Assembly: GCF_000576635.1 (NCBI RefSeq)
Contig: NZ_AVFL01000003.1
Span: forward strand, 292,011 to 356,010
DNA length: 64,000 bases
Origin: Skermanella stibiiresistens SB22
GTDB taxonomy: Bacteria; Pseudomonadota; Alphaproteobacteria; Azospirillales; Azospirillaceae
Direction of reading: 5' to 3'
Shown here: one piece after another, positions 17,580 through 25,759 of the stretch
How positions within the stretch are numbered: position 1 is the stretch's first letter
Layout: each line of letters begins with the position of its first letter
Notes under the pieces: generated by a model
What the model saw: the letters and a program-made list of their open reading frames with translations, nothing else
Told to the model about the DNA's origin: nothing
Database searches by the model: none
Made by a program: the position numbers and the translations under genes

Positions 17580-18368
17580 ATGTTCGAAGACCTCAAGGGC
17601 AAGCGCGTCCTGATCACCGGTTCGACCCAGGGGATCGGCCTGGCCGCCGTGGAGGCCTTCGCCCGCGCCGGCGCGAAGGTAGGTTTCAACGGCCGCAAGG
17701 CTCCGGCCGACCTCGACGCCACCCTGGCCCGGCTCAACGACCTGGCCCAAGGTGCCGGCGGCGAGGTCGCGTTCTTCCCCGCCGACGTCTCGACCAGCGC
17801 CGCCTGCGCCAACTTGGTCTCGGCCTTCGTCGGGAAGTTCGGTGGCGTCGACGTGCTGATCAACAACGCCGGCGGTCTGGTCGGCCGCAAGCCGCTGGAC
17901 GAGATCGACGACGCGTTCTTCGACGCCGTGACCGACCTCAACGCCCGCTCCGCCCTGATGGTGACCAAGCACGCCCTGCCCCACCTGAAGGCCTCGGCCC
18001 AGGCGAGCGGAACCACCGCGTCGGTGATCCTGGTCGGCTCCGTCGCCGGCTATCTCGGCGGCGGCCCCGGCGCCGGCTTGTACGGCGCGTCCAAGGCGTG
18101 GCTGCACAACATCCAGAAGAATTGGGTCTCGTTCCACACCAAGGACGGCATCCGCTTCAACACCGTGTCGCCCGGCACCTTCGACACGGCCTTCCACGCC
18201 GAGAAGGACGACGCGACCAAGGCGAAGATCTCGCTGGGCATCCCGATGAACCGCTTCGGCCGCCCCGAGGAATGCGCCCCCACCTTCCTGTTCTTCGCCT
18301 CGCACGCCTGCAGCGGCTACATCACCGGCCAGATCCTGGACATCAACGGCGGCCAATACATGCCGTGA
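17580..18368 (+). CDS. Short-chain dehydrogenase, possible D-galactose/aldose 1-dehydrogenase
   Basis: This 262-aa classical SDR has TGSTQGIG at about 14-21 for NAD(P), NNAGG at about 101-105, the catalytic Ser in VGSVAG, and Tyr/Lys in LYGASK. The start at ATG 17580 has AAGAGG 9 nt upstream; the ATG at 17571 abuts that site. In this operon it should oxidise the sugar to the lactone that the preceding SMP-30 enzyme opens, but substrate cannot be read from sequence. It is the last gene before an 11-bp hairpin. Confidence 0.85.
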   Translation: MFEDLKGKRVLITGSTQGIGLAAVEAFARAGAKVGFNGRKAPADLDATLARLNDLAQGAGGEVAFFPADVSTSAACANLVSAFVGKFGGVDVLINNAGGLVGRKPLDEIDDAFFDAVTDLNARSALMVTKHALPHLKASAQASGTTASVILVGSVAGYLGGGPGAGLYGASKAWLHNIQKNWVSFHTKDGIRFNTVSPGTFDTAFHAEKDDATKAKISLGIPMNRFGRPEECAPTFLFFASHACSGYITGQILDINGGQYMP

Positions 18369-18390
18369 GACCCGGTGTCGTAAGGTGAGG

Positions 18391-18421
18391 GGGAGAGGCG
18401 GGAAGCGAGTCCGCCTCTCCC
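18391..18421 (+). terminator. Strong hairpin at the end of the dgo operon
   Basis: A perfect 11-bp stem GGGAGAGGCGG/CCGCCTCTCCC (18391-18401 and 18411-18421) with a 9-nt loop lies 23 nt after the dehydrogenase stop. There is no T-run directly after it, so it may act as an mRNA-protecting hairpin rather than a full terminator. Confidence 0.6.
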
Positions 18422-18458
18422 GAGCCAGTGGCATTTTAAAGGAATTTTCTCGACACAA

Positions 18459-18483
18459 TTCACTTCCGGAAATAAGTTGTGAA
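18459..18483. promoter_or_regulatory. Possible operator of the toxin-antitoxin pair
   Basis: An inverted repeat TTCAC/GTGAA spaced by 15 nt lies in the AT-rich leader 60 nt before the antitoxin. HTH antitoxins often repress their own promoter through such sites. The arms are short. Confidence 0.25.
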
Positions 18484-18543
18484 CAAGGGTGACAGGTTTT
18501 CGCGCATGTGAGCCGTAACCGCGACTTTCGCCGGAAAGGAACC

Positions 18544-19257
18544 ATGACAAGCATCGACCACTCGCTTCTGGAACGACGAATTTACAGCGTTCCAAGGGCC
18601 GCGGGGCTGCTCGGCTTGTCGTCTCGACAGCTTCGAAGCTGGATGATGCCTCAGCGTCGGGTCGTCAATGGCATCAGCCGCGAGATAGCGCCGATTTGGC
18701 GTCCGACGATCGACGATCCGAGGGAGGATGCCTCGGTCTCATTCCTCGACTTGATGGAACTGAAGATCATCCGAGCCATGATCGAGAATGGCCGGATCAA
18801 GCGACCCAAAATTCGCGCCTGCATCAAGGGGTGGCGTAATCTCACCCAAGGCATGCCACATTATTTGGTCAACAAGAAATTCGCTCCACGCCTGATACCC
18901 ACGTCATTGGCGGTGGAGATCAAGGATGAAGGGGTCCTCGTGGACGCGGCGACCCAGCAATGTCTGATGGCCGAGGTGATCCAGCCCGAACTGATCGATC
19001 TCGACTATGGCTCGTCGGACCTGCCGCATAGTTGGATTCCGAAAGGTTGGGAAAACGAGATCACCGTTTCGCCCTTGCTTTCCTTTGGTGAGCCTGTGAT
19101 CTCCAAGGAACTCATCCCAACATCCGCTCTCGCTTTGGCGGTCGAAGCGGATGGAGTGGAAGCCGCCGCCATGCAATTCCACGTGCCTCTCCAAATCGCG
19201 CGCTTGGCGGCCGGGTTCGAGTTATCGCTCGTGAAGAAGCAGAGAAAGCAAGCGTGA
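18544..19257 (+). CDS. HTH-DUF433 antitoxin-like protein
   Basis: This 237-aa protein has an N-terminal MerR-like helix-turn-helix (about 10-35, YSVPRAAGLLGLSSRQLRSWM). Its C-terminal DUF433 domain (about 180-232) reads SPLLSFGEPVISKELIPTS, then EADGVEAAAMQFHVPLQIARLAAGFE. DUF433 proteins are usually paired with DUF5615/PIN-like toxins, and that is the case here. The ATG at 18544 has AAGGA just upstream; a GTG at 18508 would add 12 residues. The stop overlaps the toxin start as GTGA. Codon use is less GC-rich than neighbours, which suggests transfer. Confidence 0.75.
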   Translation: MTSIDHSLLERRIYSVPRAAGLLGLSSRQLRSWMMPQRRVVNGISREIAPIWRPTIDDPREDASVSFLDLMELKIIRAMIENGRIKRPKIRACIKGWRNLTQGMPHYLVNKKFAPRLIPTSLAVEIKDEGVLVDAATQQCLMAEVIQPELIDLDYGSSDLPHSWIPKGWENEITVSPLLSFGEPVISKELIPTSALALAVEADGVEAAAMQFHVPLQIARLAAGFELSLVKKQRKQA

Positions 19258-19781
19258 ACTTTCTATTGGATGAATTCCTCCCACAGGATTTGGCATCGGG
19301 CTTGACGCCAATCTTGCGGTCGCGGTTCTCCAAAGACGTCATCTCCCACGTGAACGTCGAATATTTCGCGGAGCGATCCCGAGAGGATTGGAAGAGGAAG
19401 GCGAAAGAGCATGGATGGTCAATCCTAAGCGGCGACCATCAGTTCAAGGACAACTCCGCTAAGATTGCTTCATGGCGCAGCCTCGGCTTTCCAGTTGTCA
19501 TCTGCACGACCGAAGTCATGAGGATATGTTTGCATCAGCGAGCCGCCATGTTGCTGTACCGATGGGAATCCATCAGGGACGCCCTCATGAAGCCGGACCT
19601 CCATGTATTCGACGGTAAGAAAGTCGTCGAATTTTCCGAACCTCCTCCCAAGCCGCTCAAGCGTGAGCCCCGCGCAACGCCGGTGGAAACGACCAGCACG
19701 CACGAGGCTCCTCAAACCGCACCTGTCGGGCTCACCGGCACGGAAGAACCACCTTTCGAATTGGAGCCTTCCAGCCGGTGA
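19254..19781 (+). CDS. PIN-like (DUF5615) toxin with proline-rich tail
   Basis: This 175-aa protein opens with MNFLLDEFLPQDLA, the acidic start of DUF5615/Mut7-C PIN-like nucleases, and has ILSGDHQFKDN with a second acidic site. Such proteins are proposed RNA-cleaving toxins. Residues after about 125 form a low-complexity tail rich in Pro, Thr and Glu (PPPKPLKREPRATPVETTST) that is not part of the usual 110-120 aa domain. The GTG start overlaps the antitoxin stop. It lies tail-to-tail with the SDR gene, 13 nt apart. Confidence 0.7.
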   Translation: MNFLLDEFLPQDLASGLTPILRSRFSKDVISHVNVEYFAERSREDWKRKAKEHGWSILSGDHQFKDNSAKIASWRSLGFPVVICTTEVMRICLHQRAAMLLYRWESIRDALMKPDLHVFDGKKVVEFSEPPPKPLKREPRATPVETTSTHEAPQTAPVGLTGTEEPPFELEPSSR

Positions 19782-19794
19782 CTTTACTCGGAGC

Positions 19795-20577
19795 CTAGGG
19801 CTTCGCGGCGGCGATCGTCTGGCGGCGCAGACCGCCGTCGACACCCTTGGGGAACAGGCGCTGGGCCAGGAGGAACAGCCGTTCCGGCCCCTGGGGATAG
19901 ACGTCCCGCGCATCGGCGGCGATGCCGGCCACGATCCGCTTCGCCACCGTCTCCGGAGGATCGAGCCGCATCGAGAACGCCTGGACATAGCGCGCGAAGC
20001 CCTCGGCGGCGGCGGTCCTGGTGCCGCGCGGCGCGCAGTAGGTGACGCCGACCCCCTGATCCGCCAGCTCGCGGCGAAGGGCCTCCGACCACCCGCGCAG
20101 GCCGAACTTGGTGGCGGAATAGGCCGCGAAGTAGGGAAACGCGATGTCGCCGAACATCGAGCCGATATTGACCACCCGGCCCTGCCCCGACGCCCTCAGC
20201 GACGGCAGCAGATGCCGCGTCAGGCTCATCGGGGCCAGCAGGTTGACCTCGATCATGCGGCGCCAGACCTCCTCGTCCTGATCCTCGACGGGACCGGCCT
20301 CGACGACGCCGGCGTTGTTGACCAGCAGGTCCAGCCGATCCGCCATTCCCATCACGCTCGCCACGATCCCGGCGCGCGACCCCGGATCGGCCAAGTCCAG
20401 CCGCAGCACGCCGCCCCGCGCCGGATCGGCCAAACCGGCGCGCGTTCCCTCCAAGGCCGCGACATCGCGTCCCAGCAGGATCGGGATCGCGCCGCGCCGC
20501 GACAATTCGACCGCGATGGCCCTGCCGATCCCCGAACCCGCCCCCGTCACCAAGGCGACCGCGCCATCAAGCCGCAT
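19795..20577 (-). CDS. Short-chain dehydrogenase/reductase, last gene of the ligase-diiron oxidase operon
   Basis: This 260-aa classical SDR has TGAGSGIG at about 11-18, NNAG, the active-site Ser in IGSMFG, and YSATK with Tyr and Lys. The C-terminal stretch (RLDPPETVAKRIVAGIAADARDVYPQGPERLF) is typical of SDRs working on acyl or fatty substrates. The ATG at 20577 has GGTGAGG 6 nt upstream and overlaps the upstream ligase gene by 11 nt. It probably acts on the product of the fused ligase/oxidase, as an acyl or keto reductase. Direct substrate evidence is absent. Confidence 0.88.
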   Translation of the reverse strand: MRLDGAVALVTGAGSGIGRAIAVELSRRGAIPILLGRDVAALEGTRAGLADPARGGVLRLDLADPGSRAGIVASVMGMADRLDLLVNNAGVVEAGPVEDQDEEVWRRMIEVNLLAPMSLTRHLLPSLRASGQGRVVNIGSMFGDIAFPYFAAYSATKFGLRGWSEALRRELADQGVGVTYCAPRGTRTAAAEGFARYVQAFSMRLDPPETVAKRIVAGIAADARDVYPQGPERLFLLAQRLFPKGVDGGLRRQTIAAAKP

Positions 20578-22636
20578 GGGAAGCCTCACCCGGCCGCGCC
20601 GCCGCTATCTCCCGGAAAACGTCGCCGTACAGGACGTAGAAGTCCTTGGCGGCGGCGATGACGGTGGCGCGGTGGCGCGGTTCGTCGATGGCGTCGAGCA
20701 ACCGCGCGAAGTCGTCGACATGACCGACATCCAGCCCGCCATGTGACATCAGATAGCTGAAGCCACCCTCCCCGGCTGGCGCCAGGCGGGCCTTGATCGC
20801 CTCGGCGGCGGCGACGGCCAAGGCGACCGACATGCCCTCCAGCACATGGACCATGCCGAGCAGCGCATGGGGTCCCTCCTCCTCGATCAGCCGGTAGCCG
20901 TACGAGACCATGACCCGCACCGCGCGCGGTGGCCGGGCGTGGCGCGAGGCCTCGCCATCACCGCCAAGCGCCTCGATGTCGTTCAGGATCCATTCCTCGT
21001 GGCCGGTCTCCTCGTCGATATAGGCCCGCAACCCCTCGGCCAGGGCGGCGTCCTCCGGTCCGCAGGCGGCCAACGCGGTCCGCAGCAGCGGGACGGTGTG
21101 GCGGACATGGTGATAGGCGCTGTTGAGGAAGGCCAGGTACAGCGACATGTCGACGCCGTGGGCGACGGCCTCGGCGATCACCGGGATGGACATGAAGTTT
21201 TGGCGTTCCGGCGTGGTCGCCTGGATCAGGGTGTCGTGGAATTTCATGCTCGCCTCTGAGAGAAACCGCGCGATGCGCCGCCGCCGGGGGCGGCCATCCG
21301 GAGTGAAGAGATCATGGGATTGGGCCCGCTCCGGGGAGATCAGCGTCACCTCGGCGGGTTTGGCGTAATCGGGGGCGGATGCGGTCAAGTCCCGCGTCCG
21401 CGCCAGCCACCCGTCCGGCGAGGTCGCACCATCCGCGGTCACCAGCACCGCCCTGACACCCAATCGGCCGGCGATGATGGCGGCGCGGCGGATGCCGGGG
21501 TCGGCCAGCAGCATGGGCTCTATCCATTCGGGATGGATGTTGCGGCCATTGGCGGTGACCACCACATCGTCCTTGCGGCCGAACACCACCAGATCGCCGT
21601 TGGCGTCCAGCCGGCCGAGATCACCCGTCCGCCAGACGCCGCCGGCCGAGGCGCCGCCCAGATAGCCGCTCATGACGGTCGGGCCGCTGACGACGATCTC
21701 GCCGTCATCGATGGTGACGGTGACACCGTCGAGCGGGCGGCCGACGGTCCGGGCCCGGCGCTGGCCGGGACGGTTGACCGCGACCACCGAGCAGCATTCC
21801 GACAAGCCATAGCCCTCGTGGACCGGCAGGCCAACGCTCCAGGCCAGGTCGGCCAATCCGGTTCCGACCGGGGCGCCACCGGCCGCGACGAAGCGCAGCG
21901 AGCCTGGAGCCTTCCGTCCCGTCTGTCGCAGCCATCCGGCCCAGCCCGCCAGCAGGTCCGGCACCAGCACCGTGGTGGTCGGCCGGACCCGCTCGGCCTC
22001 CACCGGGGCCAGTTGGGGCTGGTCGACGATGTGGATCCGGGCACCGGCCTTGAGGGGCAGCAGGATGCCCGCCAACTGTTCCAGCAGCAGCGAGAACGGC
22101 AGCACCGACAGGTGGATGTCCGCGGCTTCCGGGAGCACCGCCCGCTCCAACCCGGTCAGGCTGGCGGACAGGGCGGTTTCCTCCAGCACGACGCCCTTGG
22201 GCTTGCCGGTCGTACCGGACGTGTAGATCACCCTGCGGCTGGGGTGGTTCTCGATCACGGCCGGCCCATCATGGTCTCCGGCCAAGAGAACCGGCAGGCC
22301 GAGCTCCCGGGCCCGCCCATCCAGGGGCGCCACCGACACCACGGCGCCCACCGCGGCGTCGGCGGCGATGTGGCGCCATTGCTCGACCGAGAAGAATTCC
22401 GGCAGTGGAACGATGGTCCGGCCCAGCGAGGCCAGGGCCAAGTCGATGACGATGGCGGGGATGCCGCGCGGCATCAGTGTCCCGACGATCGCCGGGCTGT
22501 CGATCAGAGCGCCGGCGACGCTGGCGATCGAGACCGCCAGGTCGCCATAGGTGATGGCGGCGTCCCCATGGGTCACCGCGATCCGGTCGGGATCCCGCGC
22601 GGCGGTCGCGCGGATGGCGTTCAGGACCTCACGCAT
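20567..22636 (-). CDS. Fusion of AMP-dependent acyl ligase and heme-oxygenase-like diiron oxidase
   Basis: This is a 689-aa two-domain protein. Residues 1-460 are an ANL ligase: YTSGTTGKPKG (138-148), GYGLSE (275-280), WRTGDLG (335-341), GRKDD (353-357) and NGRNIHPEWIE (363-373). The usual C-terminal catalytic Lys motif is replaced by DGRPRRRR (447-454). Residues 464-689 are a heme-oxygenase-fold protein with E543-x-x-H546, E600, H632-x3-D636 and H639. This matches the E-x2-H, E, H-x3-D iron ligands of UndA-type oxidases. The ATG at 22636 overlaps the upstream gene as ATGCGTGA. An internal ATG at Met464, preceded by AGAGG, could also yield a separate oxidase. Confidence 0.85.
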   Translation of the reverse strand: MREVLNAIRATAARDPDRIAVTHGDAAITYGDLAVSIASVAGALIDSPAIVGTLMPRGIPAIVIDLALASLGRTIVPLPEFFSVEQWRHIAADAAVGAVVSVAPLDGRARELGLPVLLAGDHDGPAVIENHPSRRVIYTSGTTGKPKGVVLEETALSASLTGLERAVLPEAADIHLSVLPFSLLLEQLAGILLPLKAGARIHIVDQPQLAPVEAERVRPTTTVLVPDLLAGWAGWLRQTGRKAPGSLRFVAAGGAPVGTGLADLAWSVGLPVHEGYGLSECCSVVAVNRPGQRRARTVGRPLDGVTVTIDDGEIVVSGPTVMSGYLGGASAGGVWRTGDLGRLDANGDLVVFGRKDDVVVTANGRNIHPEWIEPMLLADPGIRRAAIIAGRLGVRAVLVTADGATSPDGWLARTRDLTASAPDYAKPAEVTLISPERAQSHDLFTPDGRPRRRRIARFLSEASMKFHDTLIQATTPERQNFMSIPVIAEAVAHGVDMSLYLAFLNSAYHHVRHTVPLLRTALAACGPEDAALAEGLRAYIDEETGHEEWILNDIEALGGDGEASRHARPPRAVRVMVSYGYRLIEEEGPHALLGMVHVLEGMSVALAVAAAEAIKARLAPAGEGGFSYLMSHGGLDVGHVDDFARLLDAIDEPRHRATVIAAAKDFYVLYGDVFREIAAARPGEASHAA

Positions 22637-23225
22637 GACGGATTTCCAGTTTGGGGACATCCAGGGAAGGGATCGCCGGCGGCAGGCAAGCGGATGGCAA
22701 GGTGTCGGCGGAGACCACCAGGATGCGGGGATCATGCAGGTAGTAGCGGCCCCAGACGCTGGCGTCGGCGACCCTCTCCGGCGCGGCGGGGCCGAGATCG
22801 ACCGTCACCAACCCGAAGCGGCGCAGCAGGGCGCGCAATCGATGGGTCGCGGTGAACATGCCGAAACCGGCGCCCGCTTCGAGGCATAGTCGGATCGCCG
22901 CTCCGACAAGCGGCATCGCGGCCCCCGACCGCACGGCGGCGAGGCTGGAGAACTCCACGATCTCGTCGCGGCGCACGATCCGCCCGAGCACCCGGCCAAG
23001 TACCCGTTCGGCGGTGTCTTCCAGGTAGGTTTCCGAGAAGAAGCCGTCCTCGGCGAAGCGCAGGCCGGCGACCGCCTGCGGTTGGCCATCGTCGGAGAGT
23101 GCCGCGACCAAGCGGTTCGGGAACGAGGGAACATGGGCGCCATACTCGGCTAGGAATACCGACCGGACGGTTCGTTCGAGCCGGTCCCGTTCAGGATGCT
23201 CGCGGTCGGCCACTATGAAAATCAT
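22629..23225 (-). CDS. Thermostable hemolysin family protein (GNAT/autoinducer synthase-like fold)
   Basis: This 198-aa protein resembles the T_hemolysin family first named from Vibrio. Motifs are the N-terminal EHPERDRLERTVRSVFLAEYGA, YLEDTAERVLG with a RDEIVEFSSLAAV segment, and a C-terminal GRYYLHDPRILV. The family is related to acyltransferases, so the hemolysin name may mislead. A GGAGG lies 6 nt before the ATG. Both ends overlap neighbours: ATGA with the 42-aa ORF and 8 nt with the ligase gene. In this operon it could acylate or condense the ligase product. Confidence 0.8.
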   Translation of the reverse strand: MIFIVADREHPERDRLERTVRSVFLAEYGAHVPSFPNRLVAALSDDGQPQAVAGLRFAEDGFFSETYLEDTAERVLGRVLGRIVRRDEIVEFSSLAAVRSGAAMPLVGAAIRLCLEAGAGFGMFTATHRLRALLRRFGLVTVDLGPAAPERVADASVWGRYYLHDPRILVVSADTLPSACLPPAIPSLDVPKLEIRHA

Positions 23226-23350
23226 TCACCACCTCCATCGATGGAGGCATCCTGCTCGAACCACCTGACGCCAACCTTACGGGCTTCCATCCCGCGGTCG
23301 TTTTCCTCGACCAACGGGAGAAGCATCGGCATGCCATTGACCCGGTCCAT
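23222..23350 (-). CDS. Possible 42-aa protein coupled between DUF6134 and hemolysin-like genes
   Basis: This small ORF starts on an ATG sharing one base with the DUF6134 stop (TGATG) and ends in ATGA at the start of the hemolysin-like gene. The protein begins MDRVNGMPMLLPLVEENDRG and is acidic and glycine-rich at its end. It has no membrane helix or known motif. Its last codons double as the strong ribosome site of the next gene. It may be a true protein or only a coupling device that carries ribosomes across 125 nt. Confidence 0.45.
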   Translation of the reverse strand: MDRVNGMPMLLPLVEENDRGMEARKVGVRWFEQDASIDGGGE

Positions 23351-24009
23351 CAGTTGAGGACGTATTGGATGTCGGAATCGTCCTTGGCCTTGAAACGCAC
23401 CTTCACAAGTGAGCCGGCCGCGTCGTACCAAAGCTCGCGCGCCAGATCGCCGGTCATGGCGTAATGCCGGGCCGGCCGCTTCGCGCCGTGGACGCTGACC
23501 ACCTCCTCGCCCATGTCGATCAGCCGCACCGCCATGGCGTCGCCGACCAGCGTGTTCAGCAGGGTGGATTGGGACACGGTCGCGGGGTTCCACAGGCTCG
23601 CGGGAATGCTGGCACCCGGCATCCGCGAGGTCTTGCCGTCGCCCTCGATGTCGAGCTGGGACGCGCCGGCGGTGACCTTGAGGGTGTGGCGGGTGCCATC
23701 GTCGTTGGTCGACGACACCAGCGACACCAGTTGATCACCGCGCCAGACCTCCTCGGCGTGATGCTCGAACCGGTAGACCGGGATGAGCGCGAACTTGACC
23801 ACGATGTTGGTGTCGACGGCGACGTTCAGCCCCTCGGCGGCAGGCTGGAACCGGAATTTTTGCGTGCCGACCTCGTCGCCGTTCCTGAGCACGGTGAAGT
23901 CGAGCGCCGCCTTTGGCGCTTGCAGGGCCCGCGAGGACGTGGGGATCAGAACGGAACTGGAGACCAGGACGGACAGTCCCAGGATGGCTGCGGCGCGGAA
24001 CACGCTCAT
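23350..24009 (-). CDS. Exported DUF6134 family protein
   Basis: This 219-aa protein has a signal peptide (MSVFRAAAILGLSVLVSSSV, cleavage near SRALQ). A beta-rich domain follows, including LDFTVLRNGDEVGTQKFRF, PVYRFEHHAEEVWRGDQL and the C-terminal ARELWYDAAGSLVKVRFKAKDDSDIQYVL. It matches DUF6134, a relative of DUF3108. These are all-beta envelope proteins of unknown role, possibly binding a lipid-like ligand. Upstream in-frame starts exist but the signal peptide places the start at 24009. It is the first gene of the five-gene overlapping operon. Confidence 0.78.
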   Translation of the reverse strand: MSVFRAAAILGLSVLVSSSVLIPTSSRALQAPKAALDFTVLRNGDEVGTQKFRFQPAAEGLNVAVDTNIVVKFALIPVYRFEHHAEEVWRGDQLVSLVSSTNDDGTRHTLKVTAGASQLDIEGDGKTSRMPGASIPASLWNPATVSQSTLLNTLVGDAMAVRLIDMGEEVVSVHGAKRPARHYAMTGDLARELWYDAAGSLVKVRFKAKDDSDIQYVLN

Positions 24010-24160
24010 GATTATTCCCGGCATGAAGAGGACTAAGCGTCCCCACCATCGCCGCGCAGCCTGACCACAATCTGACAACCCAAAGCCCAACGACGCGGCC
24101 AGGGAGACAATTTCCCTGACCGCGTCCTTCACCCGAGGCCGTCGTGAAACGCCGAGGGCG

Positions 24161-25759
24161 TCACGCCACCGGCGTCAGTTCCTTGGTGTAGAGGCTCTGG
24201 CCGTCCAGGTCCTTCAGCGTCACCAGCATGACGCCGTCGGCGTCGATGTCGACCTGACCGAAGAACTGCATCCCGGCCGACGGAGCCAGGTTGGTCTGCC
24301 CGTCCGGCGGCGCCTTGACGTACATCAGCTGCGGCCCGAACGTGTCGTCAAGCTCGTTCGGGCCGAAGGTGCCGGCGTTGAGCGGGCCGGAGACGAACTC
24401 CCAGAACGGTTCGAAGTCCTGGAACTTGGCCTTGTTCGGATCGTAGTAGTGGGCGGCGGTGTAGTGGACGTCGGCGGTCAGCCACACCGTGTTGCGGATG
24501 TTGTTGCGCCGGATGAAGCTCAGCAGGTCGGCGATCTCCAGCTCGCGGCCCAAGGCCGGGCCGTTGCCCTGGGCGATGGCTTCGGAGCCGGTCTTGGCGG
24601 TGCCGTTGTCGTAGACGATCAGGCCGATCGGCATGTCGGCGGCGATCACCTTCCAGGTCGCGTCCGACGCCAGCAGTTCCTGTTTCAGCCAGCGGATCTG
24701 CTCCGCCCCCAGGAAGGTGGTCTCCGGTCCCTGTTCGGCCTGGGTGTTGGCGCTGTTGGCCGCCCGATAGCTGCGCATGTCCAGGCGGAACACGTCCAGA
24801 TGCCGGCCGTGCGAGAACTTGGAATAGATTCGGTCACGATTTGTCGCGTCCTGCCGAATCGGCATGTATTCCATGAAGGCCCGCGTGCCATTGGCCGCCA
24901 TAACCGCGACGCTCTTCTCCTTGTAGCGCTGGTCGGCGTCCATGCGCTTTTCCCAGTACCAATTGTTGGTGGTTTCGTGGTCGTCCCACTGGGCGTACAT
25001 CGGCACCTCGGCGTTGAAGCGCCGCAGGTTTTCGTCCATCAGGTTATAGGCGTGGGCGCCCCGGAAATCCTCCAGCGTCTCGGCGACCTTGGACTTCGCC
25101 TCGGTCGTCAGGTTCCGCCAGACGCCTTGGGGCGTTTCCTTGGTTTCCGGGATCGGGCCGTCGGCGTAGATCGTGTCGCCGGAATGGATGAAGAAATGCG
25201 GCTCCACCTTCCGCATCGCCTCGTAGATCCGCATGCCGCCGAAATCGGGGTTGATGCCATAGCCCTGCCCCGCCGTGTCGCCCGACCACACGAAGCGGGC
25301 GGTGCCGTCGGCGGCCGGCGTGCGGAATTGGCCGGTGATCGGCTGGCTGAAGCTCTTGAGGTCGGACAGGTCCTGGAAGCTGACGCGGTAGAACAGCCGC
25401 TGGCCTTCGGGCAAACCCGACAGGTCGATCCGCGCGGTGTAGTCGGTGTCGGCGACCGCGACCGGTCCACTGATCCGCTTGGCGTTCTTGAAGCTCTCGG
25501 TGGTCGCGACCTCCACGATCATTCGGGCCGCGCGGTCGGCGCGGCTCCAGACGATCGCCCGGCCCGCCGTGATGTCCCCGGCCTGAACGCCGTAAGGGAC
25601 CGCGATGCGCCTGCTGTCCGCCGTGATGATGGCCGGCGCCTGGGCCAGCGCCCGTCCAGCCGACGACGCCGCGACCAGCAAGCCGCCACCGGCCAGCGCG
25701 CTGTTGTACAGGAAGGATCGGCGCGAGACCCAGCGCTGGGTCGTTTCGAATTTGGACAT
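24161..25759 (-). CDS. phoD: Alkaline phosphatase D (PhoD-like)
   Basis: This 532-aa exported phosphodiesterase/phosphatase has the twin-arginine signal SRRSFLYNSALAGGG. An N-terminal Fn3-like domain (PYGVQAGDITAGRAIVWSRAD) follows, then the metallophosphatase core: FVWSGDTAGQGYG, FFIHSGDTIYADGP, AQWDDHETTNNW and WLTADVHYTAAHYYDP. The Asp/His metal ligands are present. Enzymes of this type release phosphate from phosphodiesters and need calcium and iron. It is monocistronic, 151 nt upstream of the DUF6134 operon. A CTGTCAC half of a Pho box lies 56-62 nt upstream, without a good second half. Confidence 0.9.
   Translation of the reverse strand: MSKFETTQRWVSRRSFLYNSALAGGGLLVAASSAGRALAQAPAIITADSRRIAVPYGVQAGDITAGRAIVWSRADRAARMIVEVATTESFKNAKRISGPVAVADTDYTARIDLSGLPEGQRLFYRVSFQDLSDLKSFSQPITGQFRTPAADGTARFVWSGDTAGQGYGINPDFGGMRIYEAMRKVEPHFFIHSGDTIYADGPIPETKETPQGVWRNLTTEAKSKVAETLEDFRGAHAYNLMDENLRRFNAEVPMYAQWDDHETTNNWYWEKRMDADQRYKEKSVAVMAANGTRAFMEYMPIRQDATNRDRIYSKFSHGRHLDVFRLDMRSYRAANSANTQAEQGPETTFLGAEQIRWLKQELLASDATWKVIAADMPIGLIVYDNGTAKTGSEAIAQGNGPALGRELEIADLLSFIRRNNIRNTVWLTADVHYTAAHYYDPNKAKFQDFEPFWEFVSGPLNAGTFGPNELDDTFGPQLMYVKAPPDGQTNLAPSAGMQFFGQVDIDADGVMLVTLKDLDGQSLYTKELTPVA

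Noticed and set aside
23222..23593. 123-codon frame containing the 42-aa ORF
   Set aside because: The upstream two-thirds is antiphase to the DUF6134 gene and has no start signal; only the end from ATG 23350 is positioned for coupling.
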